Shown here: positions 45,481-58,049 of the stretch, in pieces
How positions within the stretch are numbered: the stretch's first letter is position 1
Layout: every line of letters starts with the position of its first letter
Assembly (NCBI RefSeq): GCF_014836445.1
Contig: NZ_JACSQV010000001.1
Span: 53,459 to 117,458, forward strand
Reading direction: 5' to 3'
Length of the DNA stretch: 64,000 bases
Source of the DNA: Cellulomonas avistercoris
Lineage (GTDB): Bacteria > Actinomycetota > Actinomycetes > Actinomycetales > Cellulomonadaceae
Made by a program: the position numbers and the translations under genes
The notes under the pieces: model-generated
Told to the model about the DNA's origin: nothing
Seen by the model: the letters and a program-made list of their open reading frames with translations, nothing else
Database searches by the model: none

Positions 45481-47570
45481 TCGTCCTGCGGCTCGCCGGC
45501 TCCGAGCTGCGCCGCCTCGGCGCGGGCCTGCTGCCGCGCCTCGCGCTGCTCGCGCTCGTCGTGATCCCCTCGCTCTACTCCGGCCTGTACCTGTTCGCGA
45601 ACGAGGACCCGTACGGGCGGCTCCACGAGGTGCCGGCGGCCCTCGTCGTCGAGGACCGGGGAGTCACCACGAGGGACCCGGACGACGGCGCGGCGCGGCG
45701 CGTGGACTACGGCGCCCAGGTCGCGGACCGCCTGCTCGACGGCGACGCCGGCTTCGACTGGGTACGGACGACGCAGCGGGACGCCGAGCTCGGCGTGCGC
45801 TCGGGCCGGTTCGACGCCGCCCTCATCGTCGGCCGGTCGTTCTCTGCCGACCTGGTCTCGTCCGCCGAGTACCGGCCGCAGCGGGCCAGCCTGACGCTCG
45901 TCACCAACGACGCCAACAACTACCTGGCGACCACGATCGCCGACACGATCGTGGGCGACGTGCGTGACGCCATCGCGACGCAGGTGGGCACGCAGGCGGC
46001 GGACATGTTCCTGCAGGGGTTCGGCTCCATCCACACCGAGCTGAGCACGGCGGTCCAGGGCGCGACGCAGCTGGTCGACGGGGCGGACCGCCTGGTCTCG
46101 GGCACGGGCGAGCTGGTGGACGGCACCGGGCGCCTGGCCGCGGGCGCGTCGCAGGCCGCCGCGGGCGCGTCCGAGCTCGCGTCCGGCGCGTCGGCGCTGC
46201 CGTCGGCGGCCGATCGCCTCGCCTCGGGGGCGTCGACCCTGTCGGGCGGCCTCGACACGCTGCGCGACGGGACCCGTGCGCTGCCCGACCAGACGCGCGA
46301 GCTCGCCTCGGGGGCACAGCAGGTCGCCGGCGGCGTCGGCGAGGTGGCGACCGTGGCACGTGACGCGGCGTCCGCCGTGGCCGGGCTGAGCGCCGACCTG
46401 CAGGCCGGGCGGACCCCGCTGGCGGACCGGCTCGCGGCACTCGTCGCCGAGCAGCGCCTCACGCAGCAGGAGGCCGACGAGGTCCTGGCGCTCGCGGGCG
46501 ACGCCACCGGCGCGGTCGACGAGCTCAGCGCCGCCCTCGGACAGGCGGCAGGACGGGTCGAGGAGCTCAGCGCGGGGGCGGGCGAGGTGGCCGCGGGCGC
46601 GTCGCAGCTCGCGGACGCGGCACCCGCGCTGAGCGACGGCATCGCCTCGGCGGCCGCCGGCGGGCAGCGTCTGGCCGCCGGCACGGCGCAGCTCGACTCC
46701 GCTGCGTCGACCCTCGTGGGCGACCTGCGGGCGCTGGAGCAGGGGACCGCGGAGGTGTCCTCCGGCGCCGCCGAGCTCGCGACGGCCAGCGGCACCCTGG
46801 ACCAGGGGGCCACCGAGCTGGGGTCCGGTGTCACCGAGCTGCGCGACCGGCTCGAGCAGGGTCTCGGGGCGATCCCCGACCTCGACGAGGAGACGGAGCG
46901 CGCGACCGCCCGCACGATCGGCAACCCCGTCGAGGTCGCGAAGGACCAGCTCGCCCGGGCGGGCAGCTACGGCGCGGGTCTCGCGCCCTTCTTCATGTCG
47001 CTGGCCACCTGGATCGGTGGGTACGTGCTGTTCCTCCTGGTCGTGCCGCTGTCCCGCCGTGCGCTGGCGGCCGGTGCGCCGGCCTGGCAGACGGTGCTCG
47101 GCGGCTGGCTGCCCGGCGCGCTCGTCGGTGTCGGGCAGGTCGTCCTGATGTACCTGCTGGTGACCTACGCGCTCGACATCACACCGGTGCACGGTGGCGC
47201 GACCCTGGCGCTGCTCCTCATCGCGTCGGCGACCTTCATCGCGATCCTGCAGGCGCTCAACGTCTGGTTCGGTGCCGTCGGGGAGTTCCTCGGCCTGGTG
47301 CTCATGCTCGTGCAGCTCGTCACCGCCGGCGGCACCTTCCCGTGGCAGACGATCCCCGAGCCGCTGCTCTCGCTGCACCGCGTGCTGCCCATGTCGTACA
47401 CGGTCGAGGGGCTGCGCCAGACGCTGTACGGCGGTGACCTGGGCACCGCGGCGCGCTATGCGGGGATCCTGCTCGTCGTCTTCGTGCTCGCGCTCGCCGC
47501 GACGGCGTGGGCGGCTCGCCGCAAGCGCGTCTGGACACCGACCAGCCTGCAGCCGGAGCTGGTGCTCTGA
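45477..47570 (+). CDS. YhgE/Pip domain membrane protein (ABC-2-like)
   Basis: The 697-residue protein has one N-terminal transmembrane helix (residues about 16-40, LLPRLALLALVVIPSLYSG), a long extracytoplasmic section, and about five C-terminal helices from residue 500 (for example WIGGYVLFLLVVPLSRRAL). The middle holds many Gly-Ala-x-x-Leu-type 7-residue repeats (ASELASGASALPSAADRLAS), which suggest a long coiled coil. The family includes the phage-infection protein Pip and YhgE. Related ABC-2-type proteins export unknown substrates. It is coupled to the degenerate ABC-like gene upstream. Confidence 0.9.
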   Translation: MIVLRLAGSELRRLGAGLLPRLALLALVVIPSLYSGLYLFANEDPYGRLHEVPAALVVEDRGVTTRDPDDGAARRVDYGAQVADRLLDGDAGFDWVRTTQRDAELGVRSGRFDAALIVGRSFSADLVSSAEYRPQRASLTLVTNDANNYLATTIADTIVGDVRDAIATQVGTQAADMFLQGFGSIHTELSTAVQGATQLVDGADRLVSGTGELVDGTGRLAAGASQAAAGASELASGASALPSAADRLASGASTLSGGLDTLRDGTRALPDQTRELASGAQQVAGGVGEVATVARDAASAVAGLSADLQAGRTPLADRLAALVAEQRLTQQEADEVLALAGDATGAVDELSAALGQAAGRVEELSAGAGEVAAGASQLADAAPALSDGIASAAAGGQRLAAGTAQLDSAASTLVGDLRALEQGTAEVSSGAAELATASGTLDQGATELGSGVTELRDRLEQGLGAIPDLDEETERATARTIGNPVEVAKDQLARAGSYGAGLAPFFMSLATWIGGYVLFLLVVPLSRRALAAGAPAWQTVLGGWLPGALVGVGQVVLMYLLVTYALDITPVHGGATLALLLIASATFIAILQALNVWFGAVGEFLGLVLMLVQLVTAGGTFPWQTIPEPLLSLHRVLPMSYTVEGLRQTLYGGDLGTAARYAGILLVVFVLALAATAWAARRKRVWTPTSLQPELVL

Positions 47571-47624
47571 CGGCGCCCGGGCCCAGGGCCGTGGTGGCAT
47601 CGACGACGACGGGGGGAGGGTGAC

Positions 47625-48158
47625 GTGGACACGGTCTGGTGGGTGCTGGGCGGGGTGGTCCTCGTGGCGACGCTGCTCGACGTCGTCCCCACGGCGCTGA
47701 GCGACGACGAGGCGGGGTTCCTCGCCGGGCCGTTCTCCCGGGTGCTGTGGTCGACGCCGCCGGCCCGCAGCGCGGTACAGGCGGCGCTCGCCGTCGGCGC
47801 CGGCAGCGTCGAGCAGCGGCCGGCCGCCGTGTGGTCCGTCACGTACGACGTGCGGTACCCGGTGCGTGCTCTCGAGCGGGGCGCCGGCCGTGCGCGCGAC
47901 CTGCGAGGACCGGACCGGGACGCCGTGCGTGCGGTCACGGCACAGCACACCGCGGCACTCGTCGCAGTGCTCGAGCACCGCGAGGGGCCCACCGTGCGCC
48001 AGGTGTCCGTCGTGGACGGCAGGGACGCGTCGGGCGACGTCCTGGCGGTCCTGCACCGCCTGGACCGGGTCGACCAGGCGCTCGTGGTGCTGATCAGCCG
48101 GCCGGCACCGGACGCGGTGGAACCCGTCGATGACGACACCGTCCGCGTGGGCGCCTGA
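47625..48158 (+). CDS. Hypothetical protein with one N-terminal membrane helix
   Basis: The 177-residue protein has one hydrophobic helix (WWVLGGVVLVATLLDVVPTA, residues 5-24), followed by DEAGFLAGPFSRVLW. That resembles the beginning of two-helix potassium-channel-like proteins, but the pore segment is missing. The rest is a soluble domain with an ALVAVLEHREGPTVRQVSVV strand-rich part. GGGAGGG lies 5-6 nt before the GTG. It lies between the YhgE gene and the MalT-like regulator on the same strand and may be co-expressed with them. Confidence 0.6.
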   Translation: MDTVWWVLGGVVLVATLLDVVPTALSDDEAGFLAGPFSRVLWSTPPARSAVQAALAVGAGSVEQRPAAVWSVTYDVRYPVRALERGAGRARDLRGPDRDAVRAVTAQHTAALVAVLEHREGPTVRQVSVVDGRDASGDVLAVLHRLDRVDQALVVLISRPAPDAVEPVDDDTVRVGA

Positions 48159-48199
48159 CCAGCACGGCACGGCTCGGCACGAACAGAGAGGGGGCGCAC

Positions 48200-50746
48200 A
48201 TGACGACGACGTCGGGGGCGGAACGGGGCACGGTGTGGCGCAGGACGGTGCCGCCCGACACCCGGGCGGTGCGGCGCCCGCGGTGCTGGGCGGCGCTGAA
48301 CGCAGCCGTCGACCTGCACCCGGTCGTGGTCGTCTGCGCACCGGCGGGGTTCGGCAAGACGACCCTGCTGGCGCAGTGGGTGCCCACCGCTCCGGCTACG
48401 GTCGCGTGGGCGTCGCTCGACCCGTTCGACGACGACCCGGGCCGACTGCTCCGGGCCGTCTGTGACGCGGTCGCGCGGGCGCACCCCGCAGCGACGGACG
48501 AGCTCGCGGCCGCAGGCCGGGCCGCACCGGGTGCGCTGCTGGACGCCTTGCGCGAGGTGCTGGGCGCCCTGGGCGAGCGCACGGTCGTCGTGCTGGACGA
48601 CGTCCACCGCATCTCCTCCGCCGGTGCGCGGCACGCCGTCGCGGCGCTGCTGCGCACGCCGGGGCCCCGGTTCGTCCTGGCAGGTCGGCACGTGCCCGAC
48701 CTGGCACTGGGCCCTGGTCGCATCGAGGGCGCCGTGGGAGACGTGGGCGTCCGCACGCTCGCACTGACGGTGCGCGAGACGTCCCTGCTGGTCTCCGCAT
48801 GGGGGCCCGCCCCACCGCCGGGTGTCGTCGCCGAGCTGTGGCGCGTCACGGGCGGGTGGCCGGCCGCGGTGCGAGCCGCGTGGCGCGCGGGGCTGCTGCA
48901 CCGGGGGCACCTGCAGCGACCGCTGCGGCACGAGGACGTCCCGGTGGCCGACTACGTGCGCGAGGAGGTCCTCGGCGGCCTCGGCGCGGAGCTGGACGCG
49001 TTCGTCCGCCGCGCGTGCGTCGGGCGCGTGGTCGAGCCCGCGCTGGCCGAGGCCATGGTGCCCGGCGGCGCGGCACTCCTCGACGAGTGCGTCGCGCGCG
49101 GGCTCCTCGGCCGCCGGGACGAGGACTCCGGGGCGGGCGGGCTGCCGGCCTGGCACGAGCTGCTCGCCGCCCACGTGCGCGGGATCGTGGCCCGGACGCA
49201 GCCGCGCACCGTGCGGGCCGTGCACCAGGCCCTGGCTCGGCACCTCGCAGGACCCGACCCCGCCACCGCCGTGCGGCACGCCGTGGACGGTCGCGCGCCC
49301 GACCTGGCGGCGGAGCTGCTCGTCGAGCGCTGGCCCGAGCTCCTGGCACGCGGGCAGCTCGGGGCGACCGAGCGCAGGTGCGTCACGGCGGGCGTCGTCG
49401 ACGGGGCCGCGACCGCGCTGCTCGTCGGCCGCGCCGTCCGTGCGCAGCCCGGCCCCGAGGAGGGTGACGCCGCAGCGTCCGCGGTCGTCCGCGCGCTGCG
49501 GGCAACGTCACCGGCCGCCGCGGCGGTGGGGCGTGAGCCGGACGCCGGCGGCGCCCCGGCCGGTCCGGTCGGCACCGTCCTGGCGTACCTCACGGCGCGG
49601 GCCGCGCTGCACGCGCCCGACGTGCCGGCCGCCGGCATCCCCGGTGAGCGGTGCGGGTCGCCCGCGTCCACCGAGGACGTCGTCGACGCGCTCGCGGACG
49701 CCGCCGACGACGCGGCCGTGCACGGCTGGCCCGTGCTCGCACTGGCCTGCCGTGCCGAGCACGCCCTGGCCTGCGCGCGCGCGGGACGGGTCGGGGAGGC
49801 GCGCGCGGGCGCGCGCGGCGTCCTCGTGGACGGTGCGGCGCACGGCTGGGACCGTTCGCACGTCACCGCGCCGGCGCACCTCGCGGCGGGGCTGGCGGCC
49901 TACTGGTGCGACGAGCCGGCGACCGCGCGCCACGAGCTGACCGCCGCTGTCGAGGTCGGCGCCTCCCGCCCGGGCCTCGTGGCGCGTGCGGCGTGCGTCC
50001 TGCTGCACCTGAGCCTCGCCGACGGCGACCCCGCCGGTGTGGCGCGGGCGCTGGCCGTCGTCGAGGACGCACGCGCCCTGACCGGGGAGCCCACGCCCCC
50101 CGGGGTGTCGCGCGGCTACCTGGAGGCCGTCGCGCGGGTCGCGCAGGGCGGCGGGCGCGAGGCGCTCGCGCTGGCCGACCCCGCCGACCCCGCGCTGTCG
50201 TCGCCCGCGGGGTCGAGCTGGCGCAGCGAGGTGCACCGGCGTGCCGGGGACCGGGAGGCGGCGCTGCGCGCGCTGGACGAGGCGGACGTCGAGCCGTCGT
50301 GGCACGTCGCCGACCGTGTGGCCGCCCACGCCGCGCGCGCGCTGCTGCAGGTCGACGCGGCGGCGGCGCACCGGTCGCTGGAGAGTGCCCTCGACGACGC
50401 GGCCACGGACGGTGTCGTGCGACCCCTGCGGGACCGGGCCGCGGCGCTGCGACCCCTCCTGGCGGCGCACCTGGGGTGGGGGAGCGCGCACGAGGCGCTC
50501 GTGACGCGGCTGCTGGTCGCGGAGCACGACGCGCCCGCGCCGCGTCCGTCGGCCTGGGCGCTCACCGAGCGTGAGCTGCAGGTGCTCGCGTGCCTGCCCT
50601 CGCGCATGACCGTCCAGGAGATCGGGGGTGCGCTGTTCGTCTCGGCGAACACCGTCAAGACCCACCTGCGCGCCGTCTACCGCAAGCTCGACGTCTCGAC
50701 ACGTCGTGACGCCGTCCACGTGGCCGTGCAGCGCGGTCTGCTCTGA
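48200..50746 (+). CDS. Large LuxR-family regulator with NTPase domain (MalT-like)
   Basis: The 848-residue signal-transduction ATPase of the LAL/MalT type has Walker A VCAPAGFGKTTLLAQW (residues about 45-60), Walker B TVVVLDDVHRISSAG, a winged-helix region and a long alpha-helical repeat section. The C-terminal LuxR domain is WALTERELQVLACLPSRM followed by NTVKTHLRAVYRKLD. Such proteins bind ATP and an inducer before activating transcription. GAGAGGGGG lies about 6 nt before the ATG. Its neighbours suggest, but do not prove, control of the YhgE/ABC-like locus. The 37-bp gap after it holds a CCACGCGTGG palindrome. Confidence 0.92.
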   Translation: MTTTSGAERGTVWRRTVPPDTRAVRRPRCWAALNAAVDLHPVVVVCAPAGFGKTTLLAQWVPTAPATVAWASLDPFDDDPGRLLRAVCDAVARAHPAATDELAAAGRAAPGALLDALREVLGALGERTVVVLDDVHRISSAGARHAVAALLRTPGPRFVLAGRHVPDLALGPGRIEGAVGDVGVRTLALTVRETSLLVSAWGPAPPPGVVAELWRVTGGWPAAVRAAWRAGLLHRGHLQRPLRHEDVPVADYVREEVLGGLGAELDAFVRRACVGRVVEPALAEAMVPGGAALLDECVARGLLGRRDEDSGAGGLPAWHELLAAHVRGIVARTQPRTVRAVHQALARHLAGPDPATAVRHAVDGRAPDLAAELLVERWPELLARGQLGATERRCVTAGVVDGAATALLVGRAVRAQPGPEEGDAAASAVVRALRATSPAAAAVGREPDAGGAPAGPVGTVLAYLTARAALHAPDVPAAGIPGERCGSPASTEDVVDALADAADDAAVHGWPVLALACRAEHALACARAGRVGEARAGARGVLVDGAAHGWDRSHVTAPAHLAAGLAAYWCDEPATARHELTAAVEVGASRPGLVARAACVLLHLSLADGDPAGVARALAVVEDARALTGEPTPPGVSRGYLEAVARVAQGGGREALALADPADPALSSPAGSSWRSEVHRRAGDREAALRALDEADVEPSWHVADRVAAHAARALLQVDAAAAHRSLESALDDAATDGVVRPLRDRAAALRPLLAAHLGWGSAHEALVTRLLVAEHDAPAPRPSAWALTERELQVLACLPSRMTVQEIGGALFVSANTVKTHLRAVYRKLDVSTRRDAVHVAVQRGLL

Positions 50747-50783
50747 CCGGCACCGCACGGCCACGCGTGGGTGGGCGTCAGGG

Positions 50784-51281
50784 TCAGACGTTCTCCTGGA
50801 ACGCCTCGCGCAGCTTGTCCTCGTCCTCCTGCGACAGGTTCGTCTGGATGAGCTCGCCGTGGATCCCGCGCTCCTTGAGCCCGGCCACGACCCGGTCCGG
50901 CACGTCGCTGTACGCGAGCAGGAACAGTGCGGACGTCCCCGGCGTCACCTTGCTGCGGACCTCCTTGATGAAGTCGTCGTCGATGCCCACGTCCGTCAGG
51001 GCCCCGCCGATGGCTCCCGCGGCGGCGCCGACGATCACCCCGAGCAGCGGAACGAAGAAGAGCATCCCGAACAGCAGGCCCCAGAAGGTGCCGCCGAGCG
51101 CGCCGATCGCGGTCAGGCTGTTGGCCTGCCGTGTGCGGGGCTTCTTCTTGTCCGGCTGCCAGGAGACCGTCGCGGCATCCTGCACCTCGATGAGGTGCTG
51201 CTTCTGCAGCTCGAGCACCGCGGCCTCCGCCTGCTCGGCACCGTCGGGGGAATCGAACTTCCACACGCTGAGAGTGGCCAC
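50784..51281 (-). CDS. DUF1269 domain-containing membrane-associated protein
   Basis: The 165-residue protein has a cytosolic N-terminal alpha/beta part (ATLSVWKFDSPDGAEQAEAA) and a Gly-zipper membrane region (residues about 63-105, GGTFWGLLFGMLFFVPLLG and GAAAGAIGGAL). A C-terminal domain contains GTSALFLLAYSDVPDRVV. This layout is DUF1269, of unknown function and often stress-associated. The GTG at 51281 has GAGGAG 6 nt upstream, which beats an in-frame start 14 codons earlier. It is convergent with the MalT-like regulator. The 168-bp gap to treZ shows no further gene. Confidence 0.88.
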   Translation of the reverse strand: MATLSVWKFDSPDGAEQAEAAVLELQKQHLIEVQDAATVSWQPDKKKPRTRQANSLTAIGALGGTFWGLLFGMLFFVPLLGVIVGAAAGAIGGALTDVGIDDDFIKEVRSKVTPGTSALFLLAYSDVPDRVVAGLKERGIHGELIQTNLSQEDEDKLREAFQENV

Positions 51282-51449
51282 CGTCGTCTCCTCGTCCGCG
51301 ACGACCTCCTGCTGCCCGGGCACGTCCCGGGGGACCGTCGCCCCTCCAGCGTCACGTCGCGACCCTGACGGCGCCTCACCCTGCGCGGGTGATCCGGCGA
51401 GCGGGGTGCGCGCGGTCCCGCCCGCCGGGCCGCGTCGCGGTGACCGACG

Positions 51450-53246
51450 TCAGGCGAGGACGACGACCGCGCGTGCCGGCACCTCGACGACCAGCGGGTC
51501 GCCCGCGGCAGCGGGGGGCCGGACCACCCCGCCCGCCCAGTCCGCGACGACCTCGACCGGACGTCGCACCGGGACGGGCACGGCCGCGGGGGTGTGCGCG
51601 AGGTTCACCACGACGCGTGCGTCCCCACGGTGCAGGACCAGCGCGCCGTGCCAGGGGCCGGCCTCGCCGTCGGGCACCGGGTGGACGTCGAGCGACGTGC
51701 GGCTGCGGTCGCCCGAGCCGAGGTCCGGGACGGCGCGACGCAGCGCCACCAGGACGCGGTACCACTCCAGGAGCCGCGCGTGCTCGGGGCGCGTGGGCTC
51801 GTCCCAGTCCAGGACGCTCGCGGCGAACGTCGCGGGGTCCTGCGGGTCGGGCACCTCGACGTCGTGCCCGTACAGGTCGGCCCAGCCGTGGCCGCCGAAC
51901 TCCCGTGCGCGGCCCTCGCGCACGGCGGCGGCCAGCTCGGGCTCCGGGTGGTCGGTGAAGAACTGCCAGGGCGTGGTGGCGCCCCACTCCTCGCCCATGA
52001 ACAGCAGGGGGGAGAACGGCGAGAGCAGCACGAGCGCGGCCTGCGCGGCCAGCCCGCCCGGGTCGACGCGGGCCGACGGCCGGTCCCCGAGCGCGCGGTT
52101 GCCGACCTGGTCGTGGTTGGCGTCGAAGACCACGAACCGGTGACCGTCCACGTCGTCGGGCACGGGAGCCCCCCACGGCTCGCCGCGGAACGTCGAGACC
52201 GAGCCGTCGTGGACGAACACGCGGGTCATCGCCGTGCGGAGCGTCTCGGGGGAGCCGAAGTCGACGTAGTAGCCGTGGCGCTCGCCCGTGACGAGCGCGT
52301 GGACCGCGTGGTGCACGTCGTCGGCCCACTGGCCCGTCATGCCCCAGCCGCCGTCGTCCGTGGTCGCCAGGCTCACGACGTCGTTGAGGTCGCTCTCCGC
52401 GACCAGCCCGATCGGGCGGCCCAGCGCGACCGCGAGCTCGGCGACCTCGTCGCTCAGCTGCGCCAGCACGTGCCGGGGCGAGTCGTCGCGCAGCGCGTGC
52501 ACGGCGTCGAGGCGGAAGGCGTCGACGTGGAAGTCGCGCGCCCAGCGCAGCACCGAGTCGCAGATCCAGCGGCGCACGTGCTCCGACCCGGGGCCGTCGA
52601 GGTTGACCGCGTCACCCCACGGCGTGCTGTGGGCGTCCGTGAAGTACGGCCCGAGCTCGTGCAGGTAGTTGCCCGACGGCCCGAGGTGGTTGTGGACCAC
52701 GTCGAGGCACACGGCCAGGCCGAGGCCGTGGGCGGCGTCGACGAACGCCTGCAGGGCGGCAGGACCGCCGTACGGCTCGTGCACGGCGTACGGCGCGACG
52801 CCGTCGTACCCCCACCCGTGCCGCCCGTTGAACGCGGCCACCGGCAGCAGCTCGACCACGTCGACCCCGAGCGCCACGAGGTGCTCGAGGCGCTCGACCG
52901 CCGAGATGAGCGTGCCGCCGGGCGTGAACGTGCCCACGTGCAGCTCGTACGTCACGGCGCCGCGCACGTCGACGCCGCTCCAGCCGTCGTCCGTCCACGC
53001 GAACCGGTCGGTGTCGAACACGCGCGCCGGGCCGTGGACGCCGGCGGGGAGCCACGCCGCCCGCGGGTCCGGGCGCGGGTCGCCGCCGTCGAGCGAGAAC
53101 GCGTAGTCGGTGCCGTGGGCCAGCGTGACGTCGGACTCCCACCAGCCGTCGTTCCCGGCCCGCAGCGGTGAGCGCGTGCCCGCGGCGGGCAGCACCAGGT
53201 CGACACCGCGGGCGAACGGCGCCCACAGGCGGGGTGTCAGCGGCAT
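51450..53246 (-). CDS. treZ: Malto-oligosyltrehalose trehalohydrolase
   Basis: The 598-residue GH13 enzyme releases trehalose from the maltooligosyl-trehalose made by TreY. An N-terminal CBM48-like domain covers about residues 1-90. The catalytic barrel shows YELHVGTFTPGGTL, WGYDGVAPYAVHEPYGG, the nucleophile Asp in HVDAFRLDAVHAL, the acid Glu in GLVAESDLND, and FDANHDQVGNRALGDR. The length is normal for TreZ. It starts one base after the treY stop and is the last gene of the glgX-treY-treZ operon. Confidence 0.96.
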   Translation of the reverse strand: MPLTPRLWAPFARGVDLVLPAAGTRSPLRAGNDGWWESDVTLAHGTDYAFSLDGGDPRPDPRAAWLPAGVHGPARVFDTDRFAWTDDGWSGVDVRGAVTYELHVGTFTPGGTLISAVERLEHLVALGVDVVELLPVAAFNGRHGWGYDGVAPYAVHEPYGGPAALQAFVDAAHGLGLAVCLDVVHNHLGPSGNYLHELGPYFTDAHSTPWGDAVNLDGPGSEHVRRWICDSVLRWARDFHVDAFRLDAVHALRDDSPRHVLAQLSDEVAELAVALGRPIGLVAESDLNDVVSLATTDDGGWGMTGQWADDVHHAVHALVTGERHGYYVDFGSPETLRTAMTRVFVHDGSVSTFRGEPWGAPVPDDVDGHRFVVFDANHDQVGNRALGDRPSARVDPGGLAAQAALVLLSPFSPLLFMGEEWGATTPWQFFTDHPEPELAAAVREGRAREFGGHGWADLYGHDVEVPDPQDPATFAASVLDWDEPTRPEHARLLEWYRVLVALRRAVPDLGSGDRSRTSLDVHPVPDGEAGPWHGALVLHRGDARVVVNLAHTPAAVPVPVRRPVEVVADWAGGVVRPPAAAGDPLVVEVPARAVVVLA

Positions 53247-53247
53247 G

Positions 53248-55763
53248 TCAGGCTCCCTCCCGGACGAGCAGCGCGACCGGGAGCCGCTCGAGGACGTCCT
53301 CGACGCTCTGGACGCCGCCCTGCACGACCCGGTCGGTCAGGACGTCGTGCCACGTGCCCTCGGGCAGGGCGACGGTGTGGTCCGCCCACCCGCCGAGCCG
53401 CTCGACGGCCGCGGCCAGCCGGGTCGCGACCACCGCGACCCGCGGCTGCCCGGCGACGGTCCGCGCGTACGTCAGCGAGTAGCCGGACGAGTGGGGCAGC
53501 GGCACGAACCCCGCGTCGGGGCCGACGAAGGCGTCGGCGACGTCACGTCGCACGCGCAGCGCACGCGACGTCACCAGCATCTTCTCGTCCGCCAGGCCAC
53601 GTGGTCCGGCGCCCTCGTCGAGGCGGCCCAGCCGCGCCGCGAGCTCGTCGGCGTCGACCCAGCGGCGGTTGTCGGGGTCGACCAGCACGGGGTCGGGCAC
53701 CTCGGTGCCCTGGTACACGTCCGCGACGCCCGGCAGCGTCAGCTGCACGAGCTTGGTCCCCAGCGTCGCGGCGCGCACGGCCTCGCGCGTGCGCACGTCC
53801 CAGTCGCCCAGCAGGCCGAGCACCACCGGGTCCGTGCGGGCCTGCCGCGCCACCGACAGGACGGACGCCTCGTACGCCTCGTCCGGTGCGGTCCAGGTCG
53901 TGTGCGACTTGGCCTCGCGGACGGCCTTGGTGAGGTACTCGACGAGCCGGTCCTCCGCGATCGGGCCGTCGTCCGTCCACGTGCCGGCGAGCGTCTGCCA
54001 CAGCAGGTACTCGGTGCGCCCGTCCAGGAGCGCACCCCGGTACGACGCGGACGCGCGCCGCAGGTCGTCGACCAGCACCGACCACTCGCGCGGCAGCTCG
54101 GACAGCACGCCGAGGCGCGCACGCGTGTCCTCGCCGCGCTTGGTGTCGTGCGTCGACAGCGTGGTCATCCCCAGCGGCGCCGATGCCTGCGCCTGCGCGG
54201 CCCACGCGGCCAGCTCGGTCGGCGTCGTCGCGAACCGTGCCGGCTCCCCGCCGACCTCGCACAGCGCCACCAGGTGCGTCCAGCGGTAGAACGCCGTGTC
54301 CTCGACGCCCTTGGCCATGACGGCCCCGCAGGTCTGCTGGAACCGGACGACGAGCTCGTCGCGGCGCGGGTCGCGCGTGCGGCCCGCGGACCCGGCCTCA
54401 CGGCCGAGGAGCAGGTCGACGAGCACGTCCATCGTCGCGTCGCGCTCGGTGCCGAGCCTCCGCCGCGCGCGCTGCGCCACGGCCGTCATGACGGTCACCG
54501 ACGTCGTCGGCGCCGGCTCACCCGGGACGACGTAGGCGCGGTAGCGGTCGAACGCGACGAGCAGCTCGACGAGGCACTCCTCCAGCGCGCGCCACGTGTG
54601 GTCGCGCAGGCGCAGGTCGTCGTGGCAGATCTCCGCCGCGAGGTTGGTCAGCCGGTGGACCTCGGCGTACAGGGGGCCGTCGACGACCTCGCGCTTGGCG
54701 GTCTCCTCGACGTCGTCGAACGCGTCGGACACGTCACCGGTCAGCCGGTGCATGACCGAGCCGAGGATCCCCGCGCCCCCGGGGTCGACGAACGTCTGCT
54801 GCACGCGCCACAGCGCCTCGTAGCCCGTGGTGCCCGCGGTCGCCCAGTCGTCGGGGAGCTCCTCGGTGCCGGCGAGGATCTTCTCGACGACGACCCACGC
54901 GCCGTCGGTCGCCTCGCGCAGCCGCGCGAGGTACCCCGCGGGGTCCGCGAGACCGTCGGGGTGGTCGATGCGCAGACCGTCGACCACGCCGTCGCGCAGC
55001 AGCCGCAGCACGAGCGCGTGCGTCGCGTCGAAAACGTCGGGGTCCTCGACGCGCACCGCGACGAGCGTCCCGACGTCGAAGAACCGCCGGTAGTTGAGCT
55101 CCTCGTCGGCGACCTTCCAGTACGCGAGGCGGTAGTGCTGGCGCTCGACGAGCTCGGCGAGCGGCAGCTGCTCGGTCCCGGCCCGCACGGGGAACACGTG
55201 GTCGTGGTAGCGCAGCACCGTGCAGGTGCCGACGCCGGGCACGTCGAGCTCCTCGAGCCGCAGCTCGCCGCGCGCGAGGACGGCGCCGATCCGGTCGCCG
55301 AGCACGGGCATGAGCAGCGCGCCGTCGCCGGCGGACCAGTCGACGTCGAACCACGTCGCGAACGGCGAGTCGGAGCCGTCGGCGAGCACGGACCACAGCG
55401 CCCGGTTGTGCCACACGGGCGTCGGCACGGCCATGTGGTTGGGGACGATGTCGAGCACGAGACCCAGGCCGGCGTCGTGCGCGACGTCGGCCAGGCGCCG
55501 CAGGCCCTCCTCACCGCCGAGGACGGGGGAGACGCGGTCGTGGTCGACCACGTCGTACCCGTGGGTCGAGCCGGGCGCCGCCGCGAGCACCGGGGACAGG
55601 TACACGTGCGTCACGCCGAGGCTCGCGTAGTACGGGACGCGCGCCGCGACGTCGTCGAACGTCAGGTCGGCGCCCAGCTGCACGCGGTAGGTCGAGACGG
55701 GCACCGGGTGCCCGGGCCGCACGGAGCGGCGCTCGGGCACGGCCCGCTCGGTGGTGACATCGC

Positions 55764-55767
<4 letters not shown>
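53248..55767 (-). CDS. treY: Malto-oligosyltrehalose synthase
   Basis: The 839-residue GH13 isomerase turns the reducing-end alpha-1,4 link of a glucan into an alpha,alpha-1,1 link. Conserved segments are STYRVQLGADLTFDDVAAR, GVTHVYLSPVLAAAPGSTHG, LDIVPNHMAV, DGLRIDHPDGLADP and VVVEKILAGTEELP, together holding the catalytic Asp and Glu, plus MAKGVEDTAFYRW in the C-terminal half. The ATG overlaps the glgX stop by 4 nt. With GlgX and TreZ it forms the TreY-TreZ route from glycogen to trehalose, an osmoprotectant and carbon reserve. Confidence 0.97.
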
Positions 55768-57959
<2,192 letters not shown>

Positions 57960-58049
57960 GGCGACAGCGTGCCAGCCACGACGGATGTCGGCTCTTCGAG
58001 CGGGTGTGCTCGACGTCACGTCCGTCGCGGGCCGGCGTGCGGTGCCGCG

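Noticed and set aside
45276..48341. 1021-codon open frame antisense to the YhgE gene
   Set aside because: Composition dominated by R, D, G, A and H with no motif. YhgE on the plus strand has clear membrane helices.
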